34,857 nt of DNA from a virus. The first letter of the stretch is position 1; the number at the start of each line of letters is the position of its first letter. Below, one piece after another: positions 1-7,445 of the stretch. The position numbers and the translations under genes are program-made. The notes below the pieces were generated by a model. The model did no database searches, had not been told where the DNA came from, and was given only the letters and a program-made list of their open reading frames with translations. The DNA lies in the IMG/VR virus record IMGVR_UViG_3300042504_002654, positions 1 through 34,857 of that record; one strand, written 5' to 3'.

Positions 1-740
1 TAATCAGAATTTTCAAATAATTTTCTTTTTAAAATAAAAAATTCAATTTCTATATTACCTTCAGGAATATTAAATTGTTTAGAAATAGCATGTTTATATA
101 AAAGTAGTTGAGCTTGTTTTATTTCATCTTTCTTTTGTTTATCATCCCAAGATCTAGTACTAGTTTTAAAATCGAATATTTTTAAAGTATTAGTATTTTC
201 ATGGTATATTGCCATATCTATATATCCTATATAGGTTATGTTAGGATATTTTTCATTAGGTATAAAACTAATAGGTATTTCACACCCTGCTAACCAATAC
301 CCCCTTGAAGAGAAATATTTTTTTCTATTCTTTTTTAAAAAATTTAATATTTCAATACCATCATTATAATATTCATTTATTTCTTCTTTATTACTAAAAT
401 GAACATTACTATTTTTGTTTAATTCTTCTAAATATTTTGTTTTTAATTCTTTTTCAAAATATTCTTCTAAATCAATTTCATCTGCTTTAACCCCGCTAAC
501 ATTATAAAGTACATCTAAATAATTTTGTATAGTATTATGCATTGCTGTCCCAAAAGTCATGTTTATAGAAAATGACGGTAATTTAAACCCATCTTTATAA
601 TTCAATGACCATTTATGAGGGCATTGACTAAACATAGATAGTTGAGAATGAGATATTGTTATTCCTTCTAATATTTTAATTTTAGAATTAACAATATATT
701 TATGAATGTTTTTAATTAATGGGGGAGGTTGTTTTGGCAT
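1..740 (-). CDS. PD-(D/E)XK nuclease, RecB/Cas4-like (3' end cut by window)
   Basis: The frame opens at ATG 740 and stays open to base 1, so about 246 N-terminal residues are visible and the C-terminus is missing. Near the start is the RecB/Cas4-type entry motif SHSQLSMFSQCPHKW, then GTAMHNTIQNYL with its metal-site His, then the nuclease core: GYIDMAIY (acidic residue), IFDFKTSTRSW (the D-x-K pair), and KQAQLLLYKHA, which matches the Q-x3-Y motif of the PDDEXK_1 family. These are the usual signatures of a Mg-dependent exonuclease acting on DNA ends. It lies 6 bp downstream of the preceding small gene, behind the clamp-loader genes, which suggests a role in phage DNA recombination or processing. 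I am sure of the fold; the exact substrate is inferred. Confidence 0.8.
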   Translation of the reverse strand, partial: MPKQPPPLIKNIHKYIVNSKIKILEGITISHSQLSMFSQCPHKWSLNYKDGFKLPSFSINMTFGTAMHNTIQNYLDVLYNVSGVKADEIDLEEYFEKELKTKYLEELNKNSNVHFSNKEEINEYYNDGIEILNFLKKNRKKYFSSRGYWLAGCEIPISFIPNEKYPNITYIGYIDMAIYHENTNTLKIFDFKTSTRSWDDKQKKDEIKQAQLLLYKHAISKQFNIPEGNIEIEFFILKRKLFENSD

Positions 741-746
741 ATGATT

Positions 747-1082
747 TTAATTATCACGATGATATTTTTCTGAAATGTTATTTTCTTCTTCAATCAATGC
801 CCCTAGAAAAAGAAGATAATTTCTAGCATCTTTTATACGTTCTGCAATAGGTTCACTTTGTGATTTACCATTTGTCTTTATATAATTGTAAATACTATCA
901 ATGTGTTTTTTTAAAAACATACCACATACTTGTTGAGGATTTAAACCTAACATATTTCCCTCTTTAAAATTAGTTAAAACATCTTCTGAAGATTTGGTAT
1001 AATCCATTCCTTTTGTTTGGGTGATATTGTTTTCTTCTTTAATAAATTGATTTCTTAATTGTTCAAATCTTTCTCTAGTCAT
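747..1082 (-). CDS. Small conserved phage protein, possibly nucleotide-modification associated
   Basis: A 111-residue, mostly helical protein. The central part reads KGMDYTKSSEDVLTNFKEG, LGLNPQQVCGMFLKKHIDSI, then SEPIAERIKDARNYLLFL. This order (Lys-Gly-x-Asp-Tyr, NFK, KHxD, SEPIxxRIxDAxxYL) resembles small phage proteins I associate with the DUF1599/nucleotide-modification-associated or all-alpha MazG-like group, though I recall this rather than having searched it. Its start overlaps the stop of the gp62-like gene in an ATGA junction, so the two are probably translationally coupled. Function not known. Confidence 0.6.
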   Translation of the reverse strand: MTRERFEQLRNQFIKEENNITQTKGMDYTKSSEDVLTNFKEGNMLGLNPQQVCGMFLKKHIDSIYNYIKTNGKSQSEPIAERIKDARNYLLFLGALIEEENNISEKYHRDN

Positions 1083-1498
1083 TTGAGTATTTTTTTAATT
1101 TCTTTATCTTCAACATTCATTTTTTCTAAAATAAATTTGACTTCGTCTTTAGGTAAAAAATTTAAATAATCTTCAATTTCTCTATTAGAACATTCAAAAT
1201 ATTGAGATAAATAATTTAATAAATTTTTATCAGATTTTTTTTTAGTTGATTTTATGAATTTATTCCATACTTTTTTCTTTGGTAATAAGTTAATATACGC
1301 GTTATAAACCATTTTCTTATCATTTGACGGAATACATTGACATAAATCTGCTAATTCAATATAAGGCTCATATAAACTTATATAACGGTGTAATAGAAAT
1401 GGGTTTACCGATTCTTTTTCAGAATCGGATAACTCATTCCATGGTTTTTTTTCAAAAGTTATATAACTTAATATGTTAAAAAAATCATTATTAGCCAT
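1079..1498 (-). CDS. 62: Clamp-loader small subunit, T4 gp62-like
   Basis: 139 residues, shorter than T4 gp62 (187). The pattern fits the gp62 family: NDFFNILSYI near the N-terminus, VNPFLLHRYISLYEPYIELA in the middle (family form is N-x-F-x-x-(N/H)R-x-x-S), then VYNAYINLLPKKKVWNKFIK, corresponding to the conserved Y-x-LL-x-x-x-P-(K/R) stretch. In T4, gp62 joins four gp44 ATPase subunits to load the gp45 clamp on primer-template DNA. Here a gp44-like gene lies two small genes upstream and a gp45-like gene about 4 kb upstream, which supports the call. The start is a TAATG overlap with the upstream stop. Sequence similarity alone is weak; context carries much of the weight. Confidence 0.65.
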   Translation of the reverse strand: MANNDFFNILSYITFEKKPWNELSDSEKESVNPFLLHRYISLYEPYIELADLCQCIPSNDKKMVYNAYINLLPKKKVWNKFIKSTKKKSDKNLLNYLSQYFECSNREIEDYLNFLPKDEVKFILEKMNVEDKEIKKILK

Positions 1499-1749
1499 TA
1501 AATACCAAATTCTTTATAATCATCACGTATTTCTTTTGGTAACATATCTAATAAAATTTTACCACTATTAACTTCTACTACACATGGAATTGGAACTAAA
1601 CCATCACTATCAGAAGCCAATATAAATTTAGATACTTTTCTAAAAATAATAGCTTCTTGAAAGAATAAAGGTTTACCATCTTCTCCTAAAAGTGGAGTGG
1701 TTGTTTTTAAATCAATTTTCGGTTGTTGTGGTTGTTGTGTCTTCTGCAT
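1498..1749 (-). CDS. Conserved phage protein of unknown function
   Basis: 83 residues. After a Gln/Pro-rich N-terminus comes IDLKTTTPLLGEDG, then FQEAIIFRKVSKFIL and GLVPIPCVVEVNSGKIL. It recalls small phage proteins in which a zinc ribbon (two CxxC pairs) surrounds an FRKVSK and PIP core; here the cysteine pairs are absent, so any such relationship means the metal site was lost. The first 38 bases overlap the end of the upstream gene in another frame, and the stop overlaps the gp62-like start. It sits between the two clamp-loader genes, but nothing shows that it belongs to the complex. Confidence 0.6.
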   Translation of the reverse strand: MQKTQQPQQPKIDLKTTTPLLGEDGKPLFFQEAIIFRKVSKFILASDSDGLVPIPCVVEVNSGKILLDMLPKEIRDDYKEFGI

Positions 1750-1951
1750 TTTGTGTGTTATTTATTGGTTCGTCTTCTATAATTTGTGCTTCTGTTATTT
1801 CATTACAAAAATAAAAATATCCTTCTTTTTCTAATACGGTATCACAATTCCATATTTCTTTTAATTGATTTGTATCTTTTATTCTATCTTTATTTATTTT
1901 TCGATATAAATCAAATAGTCTATCTTCAAATTTTATTAATTCTAATCTCAT
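1712..1951 (-). CDS. Hypothetical protein with Thr-rich tail
   Basis: 79 residues, not recognised. The N-terminal two thirds look like an ordinary small folded protein (RLELIKFEDRLFDLYRKI, then YFYFCNEITEAQIIEDEP). The last 15 residues are a low-complexity NTQNAEDTTTTTTEN tail. That tail is encoded by the ACA/ACC-rich stretch that also encodes the Gln/Pro-rich start of the next gene, so the tail may simply be the price of the overlap. ATG 1951 follows the clamp-loader stop directly. It ends at TGA, one of the genes showing that TGA is a stop codon here. Confidence 0.55.
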   Translation of the reverse strand: MRLELIKFEDRLFDLYRKINKDRIKDTNQLKEIWNCDTVLEKEGYFYFCNEITEAQIIEDEPINNTQNAEDTTTTTTEN

Positions 1952-2887
1952 CTATATAATTCTTTTTTTAATTATTACTTCATATATTTTATACAAAGCA
2001 GCTACCATATTAAGTTCTTTATCAACTTTAAATCCTGATTGGTAGTTCATTTCGGATAAAATTAAAATTATTTCTCCATCATTACCTTTAGAATATTTTT
2101 CCAGATTATCAAATAAAAATCTATACAAATCATCGTATTCAGATAATTCTAAATTAATCACTAATTGTCTTATATTTTTAAAATCAGGTTTTGGTTTTTG
2201 AAATTCTTTTAATATTTCTTCATACCCGTTATCTGAATTTGATAAAGATTTATCTAGTGTTAATTTATTATTAATAATATTTTTTTGACATGTATTGATT
2301 ATTTTTCTTAGATCTGGGTAGAAACGGTTGATTATTTTAACTAAATCCTCGGTTTCATAGTTTATATTTTCCTTTTCTAATATATTATCAACATAATGTG
2401 CTACTACTTTTTTTGATGGTGCTTTTAAATCAAATTCTTGAAGTCTACTTCTTAATGGTTCAATGAGTCTTTCTACAAAATTACCAGTCAATATAAATCT
2501 AGTATTCAAACTAAAAGTTTCTATCATATTTAATAGAATCACCTGAGATGCTTGGAGTAAATGAGTTGATTCATCTAATATTACTATTTTTAAAGGTTTA
2601 AAAGTAGCAGATGAAGCAAATGTTTTTACCTTATCTCTCATAACATCCATACTTCGTTCATCAGTAGCATTAAGTAATAAATAATCACAATTTATATTTT
2701 TTGCTAATAATTTTGTTAATGTAGTTTTGCCTGAACCGGGTTTTCCTACAAACATTAAGTGTGGAATATCTTGATTATTTATATATTCTTGAAGTTTTTT
2801 TAGATTTACTTCATCACATATAAAATCTTCCAATGTTTGAGGGCGATATTTTTCTACCCAAACAGTATGTTGTTTTTCTTTTATCAT
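1952..2887 (-). CDS. 44: Clamp-loader ATPase, T4 gp44-like (AAA+)
   Basis: 311 residues, close to T4 gp44 (319). The N-terminus has the RFC-type box VEKYRPQTLEDFI. Walker A is GKPGSGKT (residues 48-55) and Walker B is IVILDEST (Asp105, Glu106). Sensor 1 is in FILTGNF and the RFC-box arginine pair is in PLRSRLQEF (about 146-148), which supplies the trans-acting arginine finger in this family. A helical collar domain follows. It should power loading of the gp45-like clamp encoded at 5154-5891, together with the gp62-like subunit at 1079-1498. It lies immediately downstream of groEL with a 1-bp gap. Confidence 0.9.
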   Translation of the reverse strand: MIKEKQHTVWVEKYRPQTLEDFICDEVNLKKLQEYINNQDIPHLMFVGKPGSGKTTLTKLLAKNINCDYLLLNATDERSMDVMRDKVKTFASSATFKPLKIVILDESTHLLQASQVILLNMIETFSLNTRFILTGNFVERLIEPLRSRLQEFDLKAPSKKVVAHYVDNILEKENINYETEDLVKIINRFYPDLRKIINTCQKNIINNKLTLDKSLSNSDNGYEEILKEFQKPKPDFKNIRQLVINLELSEYDDLYRFLFDNLEKYSKGNDGEIILILSEMNYQSGFKVDKELNMVAALYKIYEVIIKKRII

Positions 2888-2888
2888 A

Positions 2889-4517
2889 TTACATCATCAT
2901 TGATGAAGGATCAAATCCTTCTTTTTTATCAGCAGGTTTATCAACTACAATAGCATCTGTTAAAATTACAGTTCCAGCAACTGATGATGAATTTTCTATG
3001 GCATTTTTTGTTACTTTTAATGGATCAATAATACCTTGTTCTTTCATATCTACAAAAGATTTAGATTTTAAATTATACCCAATCCATTCTTTTTTCTTTG
3101 AAACCAATTGAGATACTAATTCATAACAATCTAATTTATCATATCCTGCATTTGATAGTATTTTAATAAAAGGTGCAGAACAAGCATTATATATAATTTT
3201 TTTGCCAATTAAAAAATCTGATGAAGATGATTTTGGAAATGTAATATTTTTTCTTGCATGTAGTAATGCTGCTCCTCCTCCAGGTACAATTCCATTGTCA
3301 ATAGCAGCTCTAGTAGCATGTAAAGCATCATCCATACGATCTTTCTTTTCTTTCATTTCCACTTCAGTATTTCCTCCAACAAATACAATAGCTACACCCC
3401 CAACCATTTTAGCTAATCTTTCTTGTAATTTTTCAGTTTCAAATGGAGATTTTGAATTTTCAATTTGGTTTTGTAAACTGATAATTCTTTCTTCGATATC
3501 ATTTTCAGTTCCTGCTCCATCAACTATTGTTGTTTCTTCTTTACCTATTGTTGCCATTTTACATTCTCCAAACCATTCAGTATTAAATTCTTCTAAACTC
3601 ATTCCTTTGGTAGGGGATACTACTTTTCCACCAGTAAGAACAGCTATATCTTCTAATATCAATGTTCTTCTATCTCCAAAATCAGGAGCTTTTACTGCAC
3701 ATACTTTTAGGATACCTCTCATTTTATTTACTATTAATGTAGCTAATGCTTCTCCATCAATGTCTTCAGCAATAATTAATAATGATGAATTTTCTTGAGA
3801 TGTATTTTCTAAAATTGGTAATAATTCTTTAGCCTGATTTATTTTACCATCATATAATAAAATTTTAGGTTTATCTAATACTGAAGTCATATTAGCGTTA
3901 TTAGTAACAAAATATGGAGATTTATAACCTCTATTAAATTGCATACCTTCAACTGTTTCTAGATATGTTTCTTCAGTTCTAGATTCTTCAATGGTAATAA
4001 TTCCTTCTTTACCTACTTTATTCATAGCTGAAACTATGATTTTTCCAATGTTATTATCATTATTAGCAGATATAGTAGCAATTTGTTCTATTTGTTCTTC
4101 TGAGGATATTCTTTCAGAAATATTATTTTTTAAATATGTTACTACTTCAGATACAGCTTCATCAATTCCTCTTTTTATTTCAACAGCATTAGAACCATTA
4201 TTAATATGAGTTGTGCTTAAATTAATAATTTCTTGTGCTAATACTATAGAAGTTGTTGTTCCATCACCAGCATTATCTCCAGTTTTCATTGCTGCTTGTT
4301 TTACCATTTGAGCTCCTATATCTTCAATAGGATCTTCAAGATTGATAATTTTAGCAACAGTTACTCCATCTTTTGTTGATGATACAGACTGTCCATCATT
4401 ATATACTACATTTCTACCATTTGGTCCTAATGTAGATGTAACAGCATCAGATAATGTGTTAATTCCTTTGTAAATCTTTTTTCTAGCTTCTGGTCCTAGT
4501 TCTACTATTTTGCTCAT
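2889..4517 (-). CDS. groEL: Chaperonin GroEL (phage-encoded)
   Basis: 542 residues, full length compared with E. coli GroEL (548). The ATP-site residues are in place: LGPNGRNVV, KDGVTVA (Asp50, equivalent to E. coli Asp52), AGDGTTTS (Asp85, equivalent to Asp87) and DDALHATRAA with Asp397 (equivalent to Asp398), followed by the glycine stretch GIVPGGGAALLH. The equatorial, intermediate and apical domains are all present in normal order, so it should be an active ring chaperonin. The C-terminus ends GFDPSSMMM rather than in the usual GGM repeats, so the tail that lines the cavity floor is reduced. groES is 20 bp upstream, in the normal bacterial gene order. Some giant phages carry GroEL-like proteins; having the cochaperonin next to it is less usual. 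Confidence 0.95.
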   Translation of the reverse strand: MSKIVELGPEARKKIYKGINTLSDAVTSTLGPNGRNVVYNDGQSVSSTKDGVTVAKIINLEDPIEDIGAQMVKQAAMKTGDNAGDGTTTSIVLAQEIINLSTTHINNGSNAVEIKRGIDEAVSEVVTYLKNNISERISSEEQIEQIATISANNDNNIGKIIVSAMNKVGKEGIITIEESRTEETYLETVEGMQFNRGYKSPYFVTNNANMTSVLDKPKILLYDGKINQAKELLPILENTSQENSSLLIIAEDIDGEALATLIVNKMRGILKVCAVKAPDFGDRRTLILEDIAVLTGGKVVSPTKGMSLEEFNTEWFGECKMATIGKEETTIVDGAGTENDIEERIISLQNQIENSKSPFETEKLQERLAKMVGGVAIVFVGGNTEVEMKEKKDRMDDALHATRAAIDNGIVPGGGAALLHARKNITFPKSSSSDFLIGKKIIYNACSAPFIKILSNAGYDKLDCYELVSQLVSKKKEWIGYNLKSKSFVDMKEQGIIDPLKVTKNAIENSSSVAGTVILTDAIVVDKPADKKEGFDPSSMMM

Positions 4518-4537
4518 TTTTAATTATTTTTTTTAAA

Positions 4538-4828
4538 TTATTCTTCAATTATTGCTAATACCATTGTTTCGGGACATCCCCAATATTCTTTACCTTCAAA
4601 TTCTAATCTTGTAGGTCCAACATGAGGTAATTTTACTATTGTTCCTTCTTGTAAACTTGTCCTAACAAAATTTCCAGTTATTGATTGTTTTCCTGGTCCT
4701 ATAGATATTATTTTTCCCATTAGTTCTTTAGAATTTCCAACATCAGGAACAATTATTGTAGAGTTAGATTTTTTGGCTTTAATAGGTTCTACAATAATAG
4801 AATCAAAAGTAGCAATTAATTTTCCCAT
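4538..4828 (-). CDS. groES: Co-chaperonin GroES
   Basis: 96 residues, the normal GroES length (97 in E. coli). It starts KLIATFDSIIVEPIKAKK, has a mobile-loop segment with hydrophobic residues (STIIVPDV, the position of the GroEL-binding IVL tripeptide), the roof and barrel segment GKIISIGPGK, then GTIVKLPHVGP and a C-terminal ETMVLAIIEE strand. It resembles true GroES more than T4 gp31, the phage cochaperonin, which lacks close sequence similarity to GroES. It should cap the GroEL encoded just downstream. The pair is probably co-transcribed. Confidence 0.9.
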   Translation of the reverse strand: MGKLIATFDSIIVEPIKAKKSNSTIIVPDVGNSKELMGKIISIGPGKQSITGNFVRTSLQEGTIVKLPHVGPTRLEFEGKEYWGCPETMVLAIIEE

Positions 4829-4831
4829 ATA

Positions 4832-5137
4832 TTATATATTTAAATTTAAAAGTTTAGAAATTTGATTTTGGATTTTATTAAAATACTCTAAATATTCTTT
4901 AATACTATGATATTCTTTATCTTTATTAGTTAATAAAAATGCTATTCCTTTTAAAGTATTACCAAAAGATGAATAATGACCATGTGAAACCGTATAAGGT
5001 TTTGATTCCCTATTATTAGTTTTAGGACTAACATCTTCTTGTATTGTATAACAATACATGTCTTTTACAATGTAGAAAGGCTCAATTAAAGGATCAGTTA
5101 TGACTGTAATTGATGATTTTGTTGATGTGTTATTCAT
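4832..5137 (-). CDS. Hypothetical small phage protein
   Basis: 101 residues. The core reads ITDPLIEPFYIVKDMYCYTI, then KPYTVSHGHYSSFGNTLKGI and SIKEYLEYFNKI. This order resembles small uncharacterised proteins seen in phages and prophages (a DUF5405-like look, recalled and not checked). No catalytic motif, signal peptide or membrane segment is visible. It lies 3 bp upstream of groES and about 16 bp downstream of the sliding-clamp gene. Function unknown. Confidence 0.55.
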   Translation of the reverse strand: MNNTSTKSSITVITDPLIEPFYIVKDMYCYTIQEDVSPKTNNRESKPYTVSHGHYSSFGNTLKGIAFLLTNKDKEYHSIKEYLEYFNKIQNQISKLLNLNI

Positions 5138-5153
5138 AATTTATATTTATAAT

Positions 5154-5891
5154 TTAATAAGATATTTTTTTAAGCAAAAAGTAAGTATTAGTTATTTTAT
5201 CATCTTTAAATTCTATTTTTAATAATCCATCTAAATTAATATCAATATTAAAAACATCCGCATCTTTATTTGCTATTAATATTTCTTTTATAATGTTAGA
5301 ATCAAAATATATTTTAAAATCATTTAATTCTTCTTCAAATTTAACATTAGATATAGGAATAAAATATGAAATTTTATTTGAAAAATCATTATCTTCTCCA
5401 AAACAAAATTCAATCTTACTTTTGTCTTTACTAGGTAATATACAAACAGTATCTGAATCATTCAGAGCATCTTTTGCTTTAATTAATGGGTTAATATTTT
5501 CATTTTCTAAATTTATTTTAATATTATATTTTAATTCTTCAACTTGAGGTACATTTTCAATTAAACCAAATTCAGATAATGAATAAGTTAAATCATAATT
5601 GTTATCAGATATTAACAATTTGGTAAAAATAGTTTGATTTTTAACTAAATCTAAAATCAAATCTCCTGCAGTTATACTTATAAGTTTATTTAATTGAGAA
5701 GTACTATATATAGCTAATTGAGAATCCGGGATATTAAAATTTTTAGCTGAAATTTTTCCAACCATATCTCGATTAGGGGAAACAAAGTCAATATCAAGAA
5801 TATTATTTTTAATATTCCATTTTACTCCTTCTATTAAACCTTTTAAATGATATTTAGATATTATCGATTGTAAATATAACTTATTAATCAT
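5154..5891 (-). CDS. 45: Sliding clamp, T4 gp45-like
   Basis: 245 residues (T4 gp45 has 228). The pattern is that of a phage clamp: a short KISAKNF strand, the IYSTSQLNKLISIT segment (family form is A-I-Y-D-L-x-x-F-L), then YDLTYSLSEFGLI and a second beta-rich half ending in TYFLLKKISY. As in T4, its partners are near: polymerase upstream, both clamp-loader subunits downstream. The ring should tether the polymerase to DNA, and in T4 gp45 also activates late transcription. A 37-bp conserved element ends only 4 bp before the start codon, so transcription may begin close to it. Weak sequence identity but convincing context. Confidence 0.75.
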   Translation of the reverse strand: MINKLYLQSIISKYHLKGLIEGVKWNIKNNILDIDFVSPNRDMVGKISAKNFNIPDSQLAIYSTSQLNKLISITAGDLILDLVKNQTIFTKLLISDNNYDLTYSLSEFGLIENVPQVEELKYNIKINLENENINPLIKAKDALNDSDTVCILPSKDKSKIEFCFGEDNDFSNKISYFIPISNVKFEEELNDFKIYFDSNIIKEILIANKDADVFNIDINLDGLLKIEFKDDKITNTYFLLKKISY

Positions 5892-5895
5892 ACGT

Positions 5896-5932
5896 GTTAA
5901 ATATAATAAAATTTAATTAAAAAACCAAATTA
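5896..5932 (-). promoter_or_regulatory. Conserved AT-rich element, copy 2 (probable phage promoter)
   Basis: Read on the minus strand, this gap begins with TAATTTGGTTTTTTA and ends with TTTATTATATTTAAC. The two blocks match those in the gaps at 12077-12113 and 25224-25260 at identical spacing. TATTAT resembles a -10 hexamer and TTTGG a -35-like or Bacteroidota -33 block. The element ends 4 bp before the sliding-clamp ATG, so a transcript from it would have a very short leader or none. Promoter activity is inferred from recurrence and position. Confidence 0.5.
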
Positions 5933-6811
5933 TTATTTAAAAAATTTATCTGCTACTGGATTTAGGGAGGGGAATTTCCATTTTAAATCACTATATAATT
6001 CTTTTAATTTGTTTAAAAGTAAAGATTCAAATATTTCTTCAATGTCAATATATATTTTAACAAATTCTTCAATTTCTTTAGGTACTTGAGCATTTGGTAA
6101 TCCTATTGTATCTATATTATATTGATTTGGTTTTAAATTAATGATAAAAATTTTATCACCTTCAATAATAGATTCATATTTTTTATCTAATTTTTTAAAT
6201 TTAAGTAAATCATTATAACGTATTGCTGCTTTTGTATTTGCAGGAGCTTTTGTAGCAAAATTACTAAATATTTTTCCTGAATTGGAAGAAATTTTATATG
6301 AATTAATTTGTTTTACTCCTGTGGGTTTACCTAATTGTTTAATATCTATTGTTTTGAGTGATTTATAAAAATCAATAATTAATTTATCTATTTCAGATTT
6401 AGGTTTGCCAAACAAAACATTTTTAATTAAATCTTCACCAAATTTTTTAAATAATTTGTTCATGTTAGACTTCATCAATTCAAGCCCTTTCATGTCTAGT
6501 TCTTCAACAGGAACACCTTCCTTATTAGTAACATACATTGCATAACGACGTTTACCTGTTGTAAGCACTCCATCACAAATTACCTCTTGTTTTAATTGGA
6601 AGTAGTGAGTGTTTGGTTTAATGTTGAATAGGTTTTTGCTAATGTTGTTTAAGTTAGCATTTGATTCTTCTTGTATTTGATTTGCTAACTTTAATATAAT
6701 CTCATTTTTATTGGTATCATTAATTTCAATACCTTGAGATTTCATATGTTCTAATACAGGACGTAATCCTATAAAAAGACTATCCGTATCACTTATAATA
6801 ATATTTTGCAT
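5933..6811 (-). CDS. 43B: Family-B DNA polymerase, C-terminal part (motif C and thumb)
   Basis: 292 residues beginning MQNIIISDTDSLFI, so the protein starts only seven residues before the catalytic DTDS motif (Asp8, Asp10). Downstream are the palm strands and Lys-rich segment TGKRRYAMYVTNKEG, then a thumb region with KAAIRYNDLLKF and PNAQVPKEIEEFVKIYIDIE, matching the T4 gp43 C-terminus in order. The last residues, NPVADKFFK, could be a clamp-binding tail. The exonuclease domain and motifs A and B are on the separate gene at 7446-9194; the two lengths add to 874 (T4 gp43 is 898), so little is lost. The halves must assemble to give an active enzyme. The start follows ATAAAAGTT, a recurring leader in this window. 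Confidence 0.88.
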   Translation of the reverse strand: MQNIIISDTDSLFIGLRPVLEHMKSQGIEINDTNKNEIILKLANQIQEESNANLNNISKNLFNIKPNTHYFQLKQEVICDGVLTTGKRRYAMYVTNKEGVPVEELDMKGLELMKSNMNKLFKKFGEDLIKNVLFGKPKSEIDKLIIDFYKSLKTIDIKQLGKPTGVKQINSYKISSNSGKIFSNFATKAPANTKAAIRYNDLLKFKKLDKKYESIIEGDKIFIINLKPNQYNIDTIGLPNAQVPKEIEEFVKIYIDIEEIFESLLLNKLKELYSDLKWKFPSLNPVADKFFK

Positions 6812-6831
6812 AACTTTTATTTAAATATATA

Positions 6832-6894
6832 TTATTTTAATACATTTTTTATTGTATCTACAAATTCTTTAAATTCGTCATCATCTATTAACAT
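6832..6894 (-). other. Possible 20-codon ORF or gene remnant in the PolB gap
   Basis: Between the inserted gene and PolB-C, ATG 6894 opens a frame reading MLIDDDEFKEFVDTIKNVLK before a stop at 6832. The same frame is open for several codons upstream without another ATG. It looks like real protein sequence (an amphipathic helix after an acidic start), but it is too short to judge. It could be a short peptide gene, the remains of a longer gene, or chance. Confidence 0.25.
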
Positions 6895-6911
6895 ATATTG
6901 ATATTTGTCAT

Positions 6912-7430
6912 TTAAATTTTTACTATTATAAATCCATCTCTATAAGTATCCAATTTAAAATTAGACATTTGATCTATTTGTTTTTTTATATATGATTTAT
7001 ATAAATTTGTCTTTTTAGTTATATCTCCAATGCCTAATTCTTTTTCACTACCTTTAATGTATAAACCATCTAGATTTTGGGTTTTGATAAAATCTTTTAT
7101 AATATCCACTACTGTTGATAAAATAGTGAGTAATGTTTTCAAATCTGTTTTATCAAATTGTACTTCAGTTCCAGATACCTCATAACCAACATTATATATT
7201 TTATTTAAATTTCTATATTTTGGAGGAAAGTAAAACTGTTTTTCTACTTGATCTATAATTTGTTCAAAATCAACAGTTACTACTTCAGTTAAATCATTTA
7301 TATATACTAAAAATTTATATCTAACCGGGGAAGTTTTAGTCCATTTGAGTGGTTGAATATTTGCTTCTCCAATTTCATTTATAAGAATTTCATTAAGAAT
7401 AGGAATGAGTAATGTTTTATATGAAGCCAT
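6912..7430 (-). CDS. Protein of unknown function inserted between the two PolB halves
   Basis: 172 residues, not recognised by function. It has no homing-endonuclease motif (no LAGLIDADG, GIY-YIG or HNH). It shares a layout with the protein at 15376-15876: an N-terminal helix, a central beta region, then VVDIIKDFIKTQNLDGL (compare VTEICVDFIKEKNPNGL), an aligned LYKSYIKKQIDQM (compare FYKVIVIKQLSKI), and a final strand GFIIVKI (compare GFMMYKK). The two therefore look like paralogues. It sits 15 bp from the end of PolB-N and about 100 bp before PolB-C, so the polymerase was split by, or together with, the arrival of this gene. Confidence 0.7.
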   Translation of the reverse strand: MASYKTLLIPILNEILINEIGEANIQPLKWTKTSPVRYKFLVYINDLTEVVTVDFEQIIDQVEKQFYFPPKYRNLNKIYNVGYEVSGTEVQFDKTDLKTLLTILSTVVDIIKDFIKTQNLDGLYIKGSEKELGIGDITKKTNLYKSYIKKQIDQMSNFKLDTYRDGFIIVKI

Positions 7431-7445
7431 TTTATTATAAATATT

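Noticed and set aside
2833-4209. Plus-strand open frames opposite the clamp-loader and groEL genes (2833-3111, 3202-3798, 3991-4209)
   Set aside because: They lie entirely opposite strongly conserved minus-strand genes, their translations are Ser/Phe/Ile-rich without motifs, and no other plus-strand gene exists here.
6812-7445. Group I intron or intein as explanation for the split polymerase
   Set aside because: The inserted gene has no homing-endonuclease motif, PolB-C has its own ATG with the local leader, and no intein splice residues border the break. A self-splicing RNA cannot be excluded by eye, but nothing supports it.
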